Below, one piece after another: positions 48,926-60,795 of a stretch of DNA of 64,000 bases. Made by a program: the position numbers and the translations under genes. Numbering within the stretch: position 1 is the stretch's first letter; each line of letters starts with the position of its first letter. The notes below the pieces were generated by a model that worked only from the letters and a program-made list of their open reading frames with translations, was not told where the DNA came from and did no database searches. The stretch is taken from contig JAKGHH010000008.1 of NCBI GenBank assembly GCA_022828595.1, positions 7,367,728-7,431,727 on the forward strand, given 5' to 3'. Origin of the DNA: Nelumbo lutea (lineage: Eukaryota > Streptophyta > Magnoliopsida > Proteales > Nelumbonaceae).

Positions 48926-51900
48926 CTATGAAGCTTTGTCCATGAGTTGGATTGGTGTCAGAATGTTCTGTTTGCTTGTCTCAACAATACATCCATTCAT
49001 GACCATTTCTTCCAACATGAAATGTGCCTTCTCTAGGTGAAACATGATATCTAGTTCACACTGAAAATTTTAACAGGAATAAAAGAAATTAAATTAATTG
49101 CGTGTTCTAGTAAATTACTTAACAAGAGAAAGCAGAAAATAGGTCTACTTTTAGTAACAACATGATTAAAAGATGGTTAACCCTGACATGATTCCAGTTA
49201 TTGGGGCTTACCACATTCCCAAAATGGCGATCCATGGTTTCAACTAAAAGATGTATGAATTCCAGAATAGCCAGTTCATTCTGCAAAATAAAAGATATGG
49301 AATTGGAAGGAACATGAATTCTACTTGCAATGGCATATTAATGCAGTGGCACAGCTACTAAATTATTTAAGACAGACCGATTAAAGAAATCTAATGAAAA
49401 AGATGAAATTAATAAATCACTACTTAAACAAGCAATAATTAACTTAACTACTTGCTAACAAACTTGTGCAATGCTACTACCTGAAAAAGAAAAAAAAAAA
49501 GGTTTCATTTGAATACTTCTGAAATCCAGGTTATGTTAAGTCGCGCACAAATAAAAGAAAAGAGAAATGTTGAGGAAAAAAATCTCATATCGAAGTTTGC
49601 ACTTTGCTTTTACAGTCATATAGTGGAACTTATAATCTTCTTTTCTAGTTTAGAACTTTATTGAGACTCCAAAATGCCTGTATATGTAAAGACTTAAAAG
49701 GGCAGCCTAGTATATGAGGCTCCAATGCCTGGGGAAGGACTTAATAGATGCTAAAATCCTAATAGGATCTTCACCTTTTTAACTCAACCTATGGAATCAC
49801 TTGTCCAAAGAAATCCAATCAAAACAAATCCTAAAACTAGCAGGATTCTAATTTAGATAACAGAGAATAGTCAAATGAGTTTCAACTTTCAGGTACGCAC
49901 TTAGAAATTGAATAGTCACAATTTTTAAATGCATAATAAAACATTGTTATGGTAGGAAAAATATGGAAAAGAGTGTATTACTTTAACCATTTACATGCTC
50001 TATTTGTTTATAACAAAATTATATCTGGGATATGAGAACCCTCCAGCACCAGCATATAAAGGCCTTTGAAGATCCCTGAGAAGGGGCAGTATGAAAGTCA
50101 AAAGCAGATCTATGACTGAAAGCAAAATTTGACATGATATCTGGATTCTAATGAGATCTTTCTCACCCAGCTCCAGAGGATGGAACAGTTGATGTTTGAA
50201 AGTCAGCAATGAGAACAATATGACAAGCATTAAGAGCTAATAGTACACAGGGTAAGTTTGTTGGCTTACGATGAAAACGGGGAATTCCTCATGATGATGG
50301 GGAAGACATGATGCAGATACAGAAGCAATGAACCATGGGGAAGTATATCAGTTTTCCAATTCACACTGTCTACACCAATTTCAGAATATTTACTGTTGTT
50401 TTGAAATTACTATTTATGGTAACTTTTGGACTTACTATCCCATAATTGCCGGCGTCCTTACATTTAGTTTTAGTAGGATTAGCAAGGTGTCAATTAAGTT
50501 TATTTAGAAATTAGAGTCCCTGTTTAAGTATCCTTATGAATTACCTATATAGAGATTTGTCTTAGTTCCAAAGCAATTAGAAGTTGATTTGGGTCAGTTT
50601 CCTAATTCAAATTGGAGTCTGTAAAGGAATATCTGAGTTTATAATAAAGTCATTGTAATTGCAATTTAGAAAGGAATGATTTGATGAAATAAGTGTGTTT
50701 GGTTGTCATGAGGAATTTTTTCTCCTTTTATTACTCCGTTAGTTATTTCTTCTTCTAAGTAATCTATCTTTTTGTTTTTTGCTATAATAGAAAGAATTCT
50801 TCTCTCTTTCTAATCCTTTGTCCAATCTTTGGTGGACAGAAGAATGCCTACTTATTTATCCATCCTTATTTTTCATCCATAATCACCTATGGCCCCTCCT
50901 TCACCCCACAAAAGAAGTATTGATACTTTACTTAACACCCTCCTTTTAAAAAGGTTATATAGCTAATGAACATTCAATGCCAACTGAATTTATGTCACTA
51001 TCATTGTAAAACCAGGAACTTTGTTTTTCTTAGAAAATGTGGACCTATTATCACCTAGACATGTATGTAGTTATTATTCCTCTTACTAATATAACAAAAA
51101 AGTAATAAACTATTTTCACTAGTGTACAATTCCATAGTTTTTTTTTTTTCTTTCTCTGTGACATACAGCATGTTGGTAGGGAAGAGGTCTAAAACATTGG
51201 ATGGTGCTGTCCATGCTACCAAGGAGAGAAAGGAAATGGCTTCATACCTGAGAAACAAACTGAGAGAATAGAAGGAGATGGTTACTGCTGACTACTCTCT
51301 TAAAACAAAGAAAGCATGCATGAGGAGAGCGGCACCAATTCTTTCGTTTCCACTGAAGCTTCTCCTTTGTGTTGATGGCCTGCAAAGTAGCTCCCAGACG
51401 GAAAAATTTTACCTTTGGAGGGACCAGACCAATCGAAAGAGCCTTGGCTGGGAAATAGAGTGACAGATTTGCTTGGTATAGGGTTTTGAAGAAGGATGCA
51501 CAAGTGAACCTGGTCCAGATTCTTTCATCTCTCCCCCCGGGATCAAGGCATACTTCTTTTAGGTTATCAAGAAGATCTATTATATCTGGAGTTCCTGACT
51601 CTCTAAGCACTCATCTATATTCATCATACAGCGAATGAATTTCCTTGTTCTAAATGTGTGACCTAGAAGTAAAAAATCATATCCATTCAAACAACAGGCT
51701 TTCTGAAGGGAACTTACTAGCAACCCAAAAAAAAAAAACGCTTTCTAAAGGGAGAAACAAAATTAATTAGAGGGTCAAGGATAAAGAGAACTTGTGTCCT
51801 TCATGTTCCTCATTCTACTCTATTCTTATCCTTCCTAAATATGAAAGTCTATATCCATTAGAAAGCAGATGGCATGCCAAATTGTGCTTTGGTCATATAC

Positions 51901-54900
51901 CTGGCTACCTGCTTTTCATTTTCACCCTCCCAGGGGTCTTGCAAAGCATTTATATGCTGATACTGGACAGATCTTGTATCCCAGGTATCATTTGGTTTTG
52001 TCTTAGTTTAATTTCATTTTCTTTGAATATGAAAAAAAAAAGTAAAAAATTAAACTAATATTAATTATCAAAAAAGGTTAAACTAATATTCTAGTCCAAA
52101 TCAAATTCTTATGCTCTTTTTCATCACTAAAACATTTTTCAGTTCAAAACTGTGAAAATTCAATAGCCAAAACTAAAGCTTGTTTGAAATGCATTTGACC
52201 ATTCCTTTTTTTCTCTTTTCCTTACTATCAGATTACTTGCTTTTTGAGAAGAAGATGAGATCATTTTAGCTTGGATGTTAACATGAAAGACAAACTTATA
52301 ACCCACCGGTTCATGCATCCATAGCATAATTGGGGAGAGAATATAACTAAAAGGTTTAATTAAGAACATCTAAAGTGGAATCATGTTTGCATGTAGATAG
52401 CATAAATAGTATATATTTCTTAAAGATTGAATTGTCCTAGGATTCATGGTTCTTATTCAAAAAGAAGAAGAAGAAGAAGAAAAAAGCCATTGCCTAGGCG
52501 ACTAGGCAATAAGACACCCCTATTGCCTAGCTTCACCTACTTTGACAATCAAGAAATACAAAGATAGCTTAGCATGTGGAGCAATGAGTTCACATGGTCA
52601 CCACACTTTCTATTGGCCCTCCAATAAAACAGTTGGAAGGTTTGGTGATGTTGAAAGAGAAGAGAAGAAGTGGTGTCGAGAATGCTTGGTGTGTCTATTC
52701 ACACCAAGAGACTTCGTTTTTCTTCACAAGCAAAATTACAAAGGTGCCCTTGAATAGGCACACAACTACAAATATTCATAAAGGACAGAAATGCCCTCAT
52801 ACTCTTAACACTCCACCTCAAGCTGAGCATAGATATTTATCATGCCCAGCTTGTTCAAATTGTTGTTGAACTTTGATTTGGAAACACCTTTAGTAAGACA
52901 ATCAACCAATAGGTCTTCAAACCTCACATAAAGTAGACAAATCTCTCCACTGGCAACTCTTTCTCTAATGAAATGTCGATCAACCTCTATATGTTTTGTA
53001 AGATCATGTTGTACAAGATTGTGAGTTATGTACATGGCAGCTTGATTGTCACAATATAATATCATTGGAGTATCAATCTACACTCCCATTTCTATCAACA
53101 AGTTCTTCAGCCACAACAATTCTGAGACACCATGTGCCATAGCTCTGTACTTTGCCTCTACACTAGATGGAGTCACAACCGATTGCTTCTTGCTTCTCCA
53201 AGGTATGACATTGCCACCCACCAAGGTACAATAGCCAAAAGTAGACCACCTATCATCAATAGAACCTGCCCAATCAACATCAAAATAGGTCTCTACCTTC
53301 AGATGCCCATGATTAGAATACAACATCCCCTTTCTTGGACATCCCTTCAAATATGCAAGTATTCTATTCACTGCTTGCATATGAGATGATCTAGGCTTGT
53401 GCATGTATTGACTGACCACACTTACAACATATGATATATCAGGTCTAGTCAAACACAAGTAGAGAAGGCAGCCGACAAGTCATTGATACACATCTTTGTC
53501 AGGAAGGATATCTCCATCATCAACTCCCAACTTATGATTGGGATCAATTGGAGTTTCAACCGGTTTATTTTCCTACCTCCTGAAGCAAATCAAGGCCACA
53601 TCTGAGAAATATAAATGCCCCTCTTTGACCTTACGATCTCAAACCCTAGAAAATATCAAAGATTTCTAAGATCCTTAATTTCGAATTCAGTAGCAAGGAA
53701 AGACTTCACTTCAGGAATCACAGAGATATCATCCCCTATGATAACAATATCATTGACATATACTATCAACATAGTTATTTTTCCATTTGCTCTCCTAACA
53801 AACAGGGTATGGTTAACTTGTGATTGTGAAAAGCCAATTTTTAAGACAACTTTTCTGAATCTGTCAAACCAAGCTCTAGGGGACTGTTTAAGGCCATAAA
53901 GGGATTTCTTTAAATGGCAAACATTTCCTTCACTCCCACGGATGTTCACTCCTAGAGGAAGTTCCATGTAAACTTCTTCCTGAAGGTATCCATTAAGGAA
54001 GGTGTTCTTAACATCCATTTGATACAAGGGCCAAGAATAGTGGGCAGCAAGAGACATAATAACTCGGATTGAATTCATCTTGACTATTGGAGTAAACGTT
54101 TCTTGGTAATCAATGCCGTAAGACTAAGTGTACCCTTTTGCCACAAGTCGAGCTTTATACCTTTCAATTAAGCCATTAGCTTTATGCTTCACTGTATAAA
54201 CCCATTGCATCCAAAAGGAACTTTGCCTTCTGGAAGAGAAACAATTTCCCATGTTGGTTTTTTTTCGAGTGTCTCTATTTCTTGGTTCATAACATCATTC
54301 CAACGAGGGAATTGCACTGCCTCAGTAACATTGTGAGGGATAAAAACAAAAGAAATAGAAGAGATATAGGCATAATAAGAGGGTGATAAAGTATCAATAG
54401 AGACATAATTTGAAATAAGATACTTAGCACATGTCTGTCTTGCTTTACGAATTGCAATAGGAAGGTTAAGATCAGAAACTATACGAGGAGACTCAACAAC
54501 AAATTCAACACAGGCATCGAAATTAGAAAGAGGTTTAGAATCCAAATTACTTGGGTCCAGAAGGTCAGATTGTAATGGACATTCAATCTCTGGAGTTATA
54601 AGAGGACTACTACCACCACAAGGAAGTGGAGGAGAAGAAGGATTGACAACATAAGTTGTAGGAATCGACATACAAAAAGGACTCCAATCTTCACTAACAT
54701 TCTCCCCCTAAAGAGTATGACAGGAGACAAAGAAGGGAGTAGACTCAAATAATGTGACATCTTTGGACACATGCCGTTTTCAGAATAAGGGTGATAACAA
54801 CGACACTCCTTTTGGACTGAAGAATACCCCAAGAAGACACACTTGATAGACTTTGGATTAAATTTCAGTCTAGAATGACTCATGTCATGGACTAAGCAAA

Positions 54901-57900
54901 CACACCCACAAACCTTGGGAGGAAGATGGAATGTACCCTCATCAAGAAAAAGCAATTGATGAGGAGACTAGAGGTGAAGGATTCGCGAGGGAAGTCTATT
55001 AATAAGATATATAACTGTTTAAGCAACATCACCCCAAAACCGAGTTGGAACATGCATCTGGGATAACAAGCCTTTGGCAACTTCAATCACATATCTGCTT
55101 TTCCTCTCCGACACCCTATTTTGTTGGGGCGTATGAGTGCAGGAACTTTGGTGAATCACTCCTTTTTTCTTCAAAGAAGGATTGTAAGTGCTTCTCAAAG
55201 TACTCCTTGGCGTTGTCAAATCTAATAATCTTGATCTTCTTCTCAAACTGTGTTTCCACCATACTAAAGAAGCCTTTCACAATGAAAGGAACTTCATCTT
55301 GGCTCTTCATCAAATACAACCAAATATACCATGAATAATATCATCAACAAAGAGAATAAAATATTTATAGCCACCCAAACATGGAATACAATAAGGTCCC
55401 CAACATCAGTATGCATTAAATGAAAAGCAACATTACTTTTGTTGCATTGCTTTGATAGTTGACAGACTTCACATTGTAGACCAGAACTAAACAAGGACTC
55501 AAACAAACTAGGAAACAAAAACTTCAAGGAACCAAAAGACACATGCCCAAGACAGTGATGCCACAATTTCAACTGACTTAGTTTCTCATTAGACCTGCTC
55601 ATGGGCCGAGTAGCTTGACAGGCTAGCCCGGCTCGACCCGTTATTAAGTCAGTCTTGGTCATGATTTTAGGCCAGGCTTGGGCTCGGGCCTAAAGCACCG
55701 GTCCTGACTTTTTTCGAGCCAGGCTCGAGCTTTCTCAAAAAATCCTGGCCCAAGCCCGAGCCCGACTTGATATTATATATAAAATAATAAAAATATATTT
55801 TATTTAACAAAAAATATATATACAATATTTTTTCTTTGTTCTTCTTCTCTTTTTTCTAAGTAATAATGAAATGTTTATTATTTTTGAGTTTTAAAAGTTT
55901 TTAATATAAATAAAACACTTTTTTATTGAATAAAAAAAAGAAAAAAATCAGTTTTCAAATTTATGACTGAGCTTGGGCTTGGGCCTGAGTGTATTCTATT
56001 GATACATATACAAAGCTCCTGAGTGTATTCTATTGATACATATACAAAGCTCGGCCCAACCCATGAACATGTTTATTTCTCATCAAGTCATCATGACAAG
56101 ACTCAAACTAACACATCAACCCTATCATTGGAGACTAATCAAGAAGATAAACTCCATCGGCTTCATGTCCATTGCCAGTTGTCTTCCCTATACTCAGGTC
56201 CTGAAAGACACTATGAGATGGAAAGAAGGTTACAGAGCAATTATAAGACTTTGTAAAAGAACTAACAAATAAAAGATTTCTATGCAATTGTGGAACATGG
56301 AGTACAGAATTCAAAGAAAGGTTATTGGTATGTTTAACTTCACCCAAACCCGACATTGGGGTCTAGGATCCATCGGCAATGGTAATCTTACCTTTCCTTG
56401 AAAAAAGTCCAAAGTGGTAAAGTAAGAAGGCATATCAATCATATGATAACTAGCTCCCATGTCAATTATCCAAGAGCTAGATGGAGGGGCATGACACACA
56501 AGTGCAGTACCTGATTTTGCAAAGGCACTAGAAGAAGCATTTTAACTAGTAGATGTAGGCAACCCACTCTTTTCAAGATGGAGTAAGATGCCTCTCAATT
56601 TTTCCATCACATTAGAGGTGTCATGAGTAGATGTCGGAGCAGGAGGATTCCCCTCAAGCATGAGTCTAAGAATCATGACTTGCAATAGCAACATGAGCAT
56701 TTACTTTCTTTCCAGCTTTAAACTTCTCAGGTTTTAGGTGGGGATTTAGTTTCTAGCATCTCTCCTTGATATGCTTTAGCTTCTTACAGTATTCAAAAAA
56801 TACCTCTTCATGTTTACCAAAACTCTACTTAGGCTTTGTGGACACAAGAGCAATGTGCTCACCTACAGACACTTGCATCATAGCATTCCTCCTACTTTCT
56901 TCATTCTGCACAAAAGAATATGTTGTATGCTGTGGAGAGTGAAAAAATATCAGCACTAAGGATGTGTTGCCTAGTGAAGTCATAATCAGCATTTAACCCA
57001 ACAAGAAAATCAAAAACTCGGTTTTTTCAACGTACTTCCTGTACTGTTCAACATCAACAGGATCCTTCCACTCCAAAGCCTCAAGGTGATCAATTTCTTC
57101 CCAAATTGATGGTAAGGAGGAGAAATACATGGCCATTGATTCCTCCCCCTATCGCATATTACATACTTCTCTTTGCAACTAAAGATTCTAGTAGTGTTTT
57201 TTGCTTGAGAATAAGTTGCAATTAGTCTATTCCAAATATCTTTAGTTGTTGGAAGGAATATATAATTACGAGCAATGCGTGCCTACATAGAGTATATAGG
57301 CCATGACATAACCGACAGATTATCCTGCTCCCATTTGGAATAGTTCAGATCTTCAGGCTTCGACTTAGCTTCCTTATCGGTAATAAATCTGAGCTTACCT
57401 CTTCCATCGATTGTAAGCTTGGCTGATTGAGACCATTCAACAAAATTTGTTCCATCAAGTTTTACAATATAATCTGCCCTCCGGCATTGTCATTGCTTCC
57501 TAAGAGAACATAAGTAGGTATGCGGACGTCCTTGTGTGAATTCATCAATCACAACCCCTCAAAAAAAACATTTCTCACCAGCACCACAATATTCCAACAC
57601 CAGTTGAACTCCCAAACACCTTTTCCCACAAGGTTAGACACGAGTTACAACTAAAAAACTAGGAAAAATAGGTATTGGTGGCAAAACGTGGGAAGAAAGA
57701 AATTTCCCAAAAAAATTTAGGGCTCCAAAATATTCAGGATTACTTCCTGCAGTCCCAGGGGTTTACCACAACTCAAATACAAGAGGTTTCAGCAACAACC
57801 AACCCACCATACAAGCATGCAAGCCCTAAACTCCAGATCTGGATTTTTCGCCAATTTTCATCAAAAAAATCCAAGAAAAATCCAAACAGCTTCAAACCAC

Positions 57901-60526
57901 CATGAAACTTATACCAAAATTCCCCTAAAATCAAGGCAAATCAGCAACCATCAAAAACCCATGAGGATGCTGTCGACTATACGGACTGTTGACGTCAACC
58001 AACGACATGCTGATGTCAATAGGTCTGTCTGTGAGTCATGACTAGTAGCAGATAGTTTCCTTGACCATGTAACGCTTTGATACCAAGTTGGAAGAAGAAT
58101 GCTTGGTGTGTTACTATTCACACCAAGTGTCGAGAATGCTTGGTGTGTTACTATTCACACCAAGAGACTCCATTTTTCTTCACAAGAAAAATTACAAAAG
58201 TGCCCTTGAATAGGCACCCAAATACAAATATTCATAAAGGACAGAAATGCCTGCATACCTAGGTGATTTGGTTTCAATTAGTCAACATGGTCACAATACT
58301 TTTTTGCAATCCTCCAATAAAACATAGAATCAATCAAATGAAAAGAAGAAATTACCTCATGAGTAAATGCTTGTAATTGCTACCCCAAGTGATACATGAG
58401 CTACCCGCTATCATATGATAAAATGGAGACTTCCTCTAGAATCCACTACCTTACAAGGAATATCAAGAAATACAAAGGTAGACTAACATGCGGAGCAATG
58501 AGTTCATATGAACTACCCACTATCACATGATAATCATAACACTTTTTGTGGCCTCTTAAAAAAACCAAACATGTTAAAAGTCAAAGGATAAACCAAATCA
58601 CCCATTGAATACATGCCTAGTTGATTTGGTTTTTATGAGTTCACAATTCACACAATCATGATAATTTCTTGCGACCATCCAATAAAACACAAACACGCTT
58701 CCATCAATCAAATGAAAACCAAATAACCCAATGAAGGCATGTCTGCTATTGCTATACTAAATGATATAAGAACAATTTACAATCATATAAAATAGAAGCT
58801 ACCTTTATGATATGCTATTTAACTAGGACAATTAGGTAATACCAAGGCAACTTCAATTCCCAAGATGGATACTTTTATATTCTTAACTTTCTGAGATTAT
58901 AATAATAAAGCGGACATTATTAAACTAAATTATTCACTTTGAGTTAAAATACTAGTTTATTTTTATTATTTTCTTATTTGTTAGGGTTCAATCAAGATGC
59001 GTACTGTCTTGAACTCTCAAAAACTTTAAAACCTGAAGTAATAAGCATGGAAGAACTCAAAATTTTATTCAATCGATACATATTGATTTTCTTTTTTCAT
59101 CCTTTTTTCTTCTTTTCCTAAGAAAAAAAAAAGAGGCTTAGCCCCTCTATTTTCTGAAAATTCTTTGCTTTCTTCCATTTTTTACATAAATATATTGACT
59201 TTTTATGTTTTAAATGAAGTGCATGCATTTTGTTATGAAGATTACATACAATTAATAATGAAAGATGATTGATGCTTGCCATGGAACCTAGAAAATTACC
59301 CTAGGAATAATGCTTTTTATTCAAAAAATTCCCGTCGTCTAGGCGACAAGGCGCACCCCCCCCCCCCCACCCCATCATGGAGCCTCACCACGGCGCCTTA
59401 AAAACAATGTGATTATGCAAGGAAAAACACAACAATAGTGTCTTTCTAATGCTGCAAATTTAGTTGGGAACTTTGGCTTTCACATAGAGTGCAGAGTTGC
59501 AATTATGTCCTCTACAATTCTACACTTTTTATAGCCCACGACCACTGGATAATCAAATCATCAACAAAAAAGTAACAGGACAATCCAGTTGGTTGGCTCA
59601 TAATCTTGGAGCTACCTCTTTGTTCTGGTTTTTCTTCAGAATTCAGACAGATAGTTCCAGTGCTACCAAATTCACGCCCTGACTAGCATGTCATGGATGA
59701 AAACGTTGAACCATAATCTATTTGGTCGATCTTCTGAAAAAAAGCAATGACTCGAAAATGTAGAAAATATGACACAACAAGGCGATGCTAAAGATTGACC
59801 TCATCATTGTCGACCCCAACCAAGAAAAACAATGACGCGTAGCGCCTGTATACAACTTTGTAGTTCCGATGCTCCACGAACGAACACTGACCACAAAGGA
59901 AACGGTCGGTATCAGTAACAGAAGAAAGAAAATGCTACAGTATCAAATAGCACAGACTCGTCACATAACTAATATCGCTTGCAGCTCCAACAAAATTAAA
60001 GATTTTGCTAGCAATAATAATCTGAATATGCTAAACATGAAAGAAAGGGGTAAAAGGATAAGGTACGAAGAAAGGGAAGAAAATAAAATTGCCTGGAGGA
60101 CATGACAATCACTGAAGAATCCATTAGTAGAAAATATCAATTCATGCTCAAACAACATGATCGTGTATGGATCAAAGACAAAAATATGCGCAATTTTCCA
60201 AAAATGCAACTCTTTGTCGAAAGCTTAGTAAATTATACAATCAAAAAGCATTTGCGATGTGTAACTCGATGCATTCAATAAGATCAGGTTCGCAATCATC
60301 CAAAGAAACTGACAAAAACTGCAAAAACAAAAAACAAAAAAAAACAAATGAAGGCATGAAAATTGGAAAATGAAGAGGGAGAGACCTGTTGCTCGGTGCG
60401 GGCAAGACATTTGCGAACAATTTCACCTTCGAGAGCTCTTCGCTGTTCGAGGGTGAGGTATTCATAGTACTGGGCAAGGCGGGTTTGGCCCTGCTTGTTC
60501 ACCAACAATATGAATCGGATCCCCAT
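48926..60526 (-). CDS. AP4S: AP-4 complex subunit sigma
   Basis: Small subunit of the AP-4 adaptor, which sorts cargo (including vacuolar proteins) at the trans-Golgi network. Minus-strand exons: 60386-60526, 59800-59886, 49212-49280, 48926-49060. All are GT-AG and phase 0, giving 143 aa, exactly the usual length. It starts [20 protein letters not shown], followed by [20 protein letters not shown], then exon 2 [20 protein letters not shown], exon 3 [20 protein letters not shown] and exon 4 [20 protein letters not shown] through LMDKAS. The longin-like sigma fold is intact and no damage is seen in any exon. Intron 2 is 10.5 kb because it contains a copia retrotransposon and other repeats. The third Mutator-like element ends only about 270 bases upstream of the ATG. 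Confidence 0.97.
50392..50780 (+). repeat. LTR-like dispersed repeat, third site
   Basis: In AP4S intron 2. Shares TACTATTTATGGTAA, GAGTCCCTGTTTAAGTATCC, CCAAAGCAATTAGAAGTTG and GGGTCAGTTTCC-type words with 5640-6080. Probably a diverged solo LTR; ends not defined. Confidence 0.4.
52430..52670. repeat. Older repeat on the left flank of the copia element
   Basis: Contains GCCTAGGCGACTAGGCAAT (about 52492), and CAAGAAATACAAAGATAG followed by GGAGCAATGAGTTCA (about 52549-52590). Both recur right of the copia element (GTCTAGGCGACAAGGCGC at about 59337; CAAGAAATACAAAGGTAG...GGAGCAATGAGTTCA at about 58466-58510). The copia element therefore lies in, or was recombined with, an older repeat array. 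Confidence 0.55.
52671..52810 (-). repeat. 3' LTR of the copia element
   Basis: 140 bp, TG...CA on the plus strand (TGGTGTCGAG ... CTTAACA). The start TGTTAAGAG of the minus-strand LTR directly follows the polypurine tract. It contains ACCAAG/CTTGGT inverted words and GGTGCCCTTGAATAGGCAC. Confidence 0.8.
52805..57540 (-). pseudogene. Copia gag-pol remnants
   Basis: Reading leftwards on the minus strand: gag UBN2-like region about 57480-57270 ([20 protein letters not shown]), with a stop soon after. Protease about 56311-56499 ([11 protein letters not shown], where copia normally has IDSGA). Integrase HHCC zinc motif about 55440-55600 (HHCLGHVS...CEVCQLSK). Integrase core and C-side about 54600-55330. 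RT 53656-54078 ([33 protein letters not shown]), whose catalytic YVDD reads YVND. RNase H about 52805-53458 ([35 protein letters not shown]). Premature stops and frame changes separate these parts. Described as found; no intact polyprotein exists here. Confidence 0.88.
55590..56075. mobile_element. hAT-type MITE nested in the copia element
   Basis: Starts TAGACCTGCTCATGGGCCGA and ends, on the other strand, TAAACATGTTCATGGGTTGG. The exact 8-bp direct repeat TTTCTCAT is at 55582-55589 and 56076-56083. It is 486 bp and GC-rich at the ends, with AT-rich core and no coding capacity. A 34-bp unit (CTGAGTGTATTCTATTGATA...) is duplicated in tandem at 55985 and 56019. A truncated relative lies at 35816. 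It interrupts the gag-pre-integrase region, just upstream of the integrase HHCC motif. Confidence 0.9.
58074..58085 (-). other. Copia primer-binding site
   Basis: TGGTATCAAAGC on the minus strand. The usual initiator-Met tRNA complement in plant copia elements is TGGTATCAGAGC, so one base differs. It lies three bases from the LTR end. Confidence 0.8.
58089..58258 (-). repeat. 5' LTR of the copia element, internally duplicated
   Basis: Matches the left LTR, but a 37-bp block (GAATGCTTGGTGTGTTACTA...) is present twice (58097 and 58134). The outermost terminus is missing: homology stops at about GCATACC, without the TCTTAACA end. A matching target duplication is therefore not found. Confidence 0.7.
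58259..59410. repeat. Diverged tandem repeats (~365 bp) right of the copia element
   Basis: CTAGGTGATTTGGTTT (about 58258) recurs as CTAGTTGATTTGGTTT (about 58617). CCTCCAATAAAAC (58311) recurs as CATCCAATAAAAC (about 58677). The spacing is about 365 bp in both cases. The block ends with a GTCTAGGCGACAAGGCGC / GGCGCCTTAAAA motif known from common plant repeats. No gene. Confidence 0.55.
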
Positions 60527-60795
60527 TTCTCCTTCCTTTCCTTCCTCTCCGTCCTCAGTCCTCTCTCCTCTCCCACCGAGAAAACAGAGTCTTCGAGCCC
60601 GGGAGTCGCGTAAATATATGCCGGCTCATCATGTGGCGCCGTCTGGTCTAAATGATCGGACCACAGCTTGGTTTATTCTAGCCAGACACTTAAATACACG
60701 GCGGTATTGATCAAACTACAGTGGGGGTCATTGGTGACTGGTAGGCCATAAAACCATCGACAGCCGATGAAGTCAGTGATCGGTTTAAAATTTTA
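60527..60795 (-). promoter_or_regulatory. AP4S upstream region
   Basis: The only 270 bases between the AP4S ATG and the end of MULE 3. A purine-rich leader (GGAGAGGAGAGAGGACTGAG on the minus strand) precedes the ATG. No TATA box is evident, as in many housekeeping genes. Confidence 0.5.

Larger units (their letters stand above)
52671..58258 (-). mobile_element. Decayed Ty1/copia LTR retrotransposon in AP4S intron 2
   Basis: Minus-strand element with two short LTRs (about 140 and 170 bp). The primer-binding site next to the right LTR (GCTTTGATACCA on the plus strand, 58074-58085) differs by one base from the initiator-Met tRNA complement. A purine-rich tract next to the left LTR reads GAGGTGGAG on the minus strand. 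The domain order gag, protease, integrase, RT, RNase H is the copia order. Frames are broken by stops and shifts, so the element is inactive by itself. It is further split by a hAT MITE at 55590-56075. Confidence 0.9.

Noticed and set aside
59336..59400. CRISPR-like or satellite array from repeated AGGCG words
   Set aside because: This is the common plant AGGCGCC-type dispersed repeat with a C homopolymer; there is no regular spacing.
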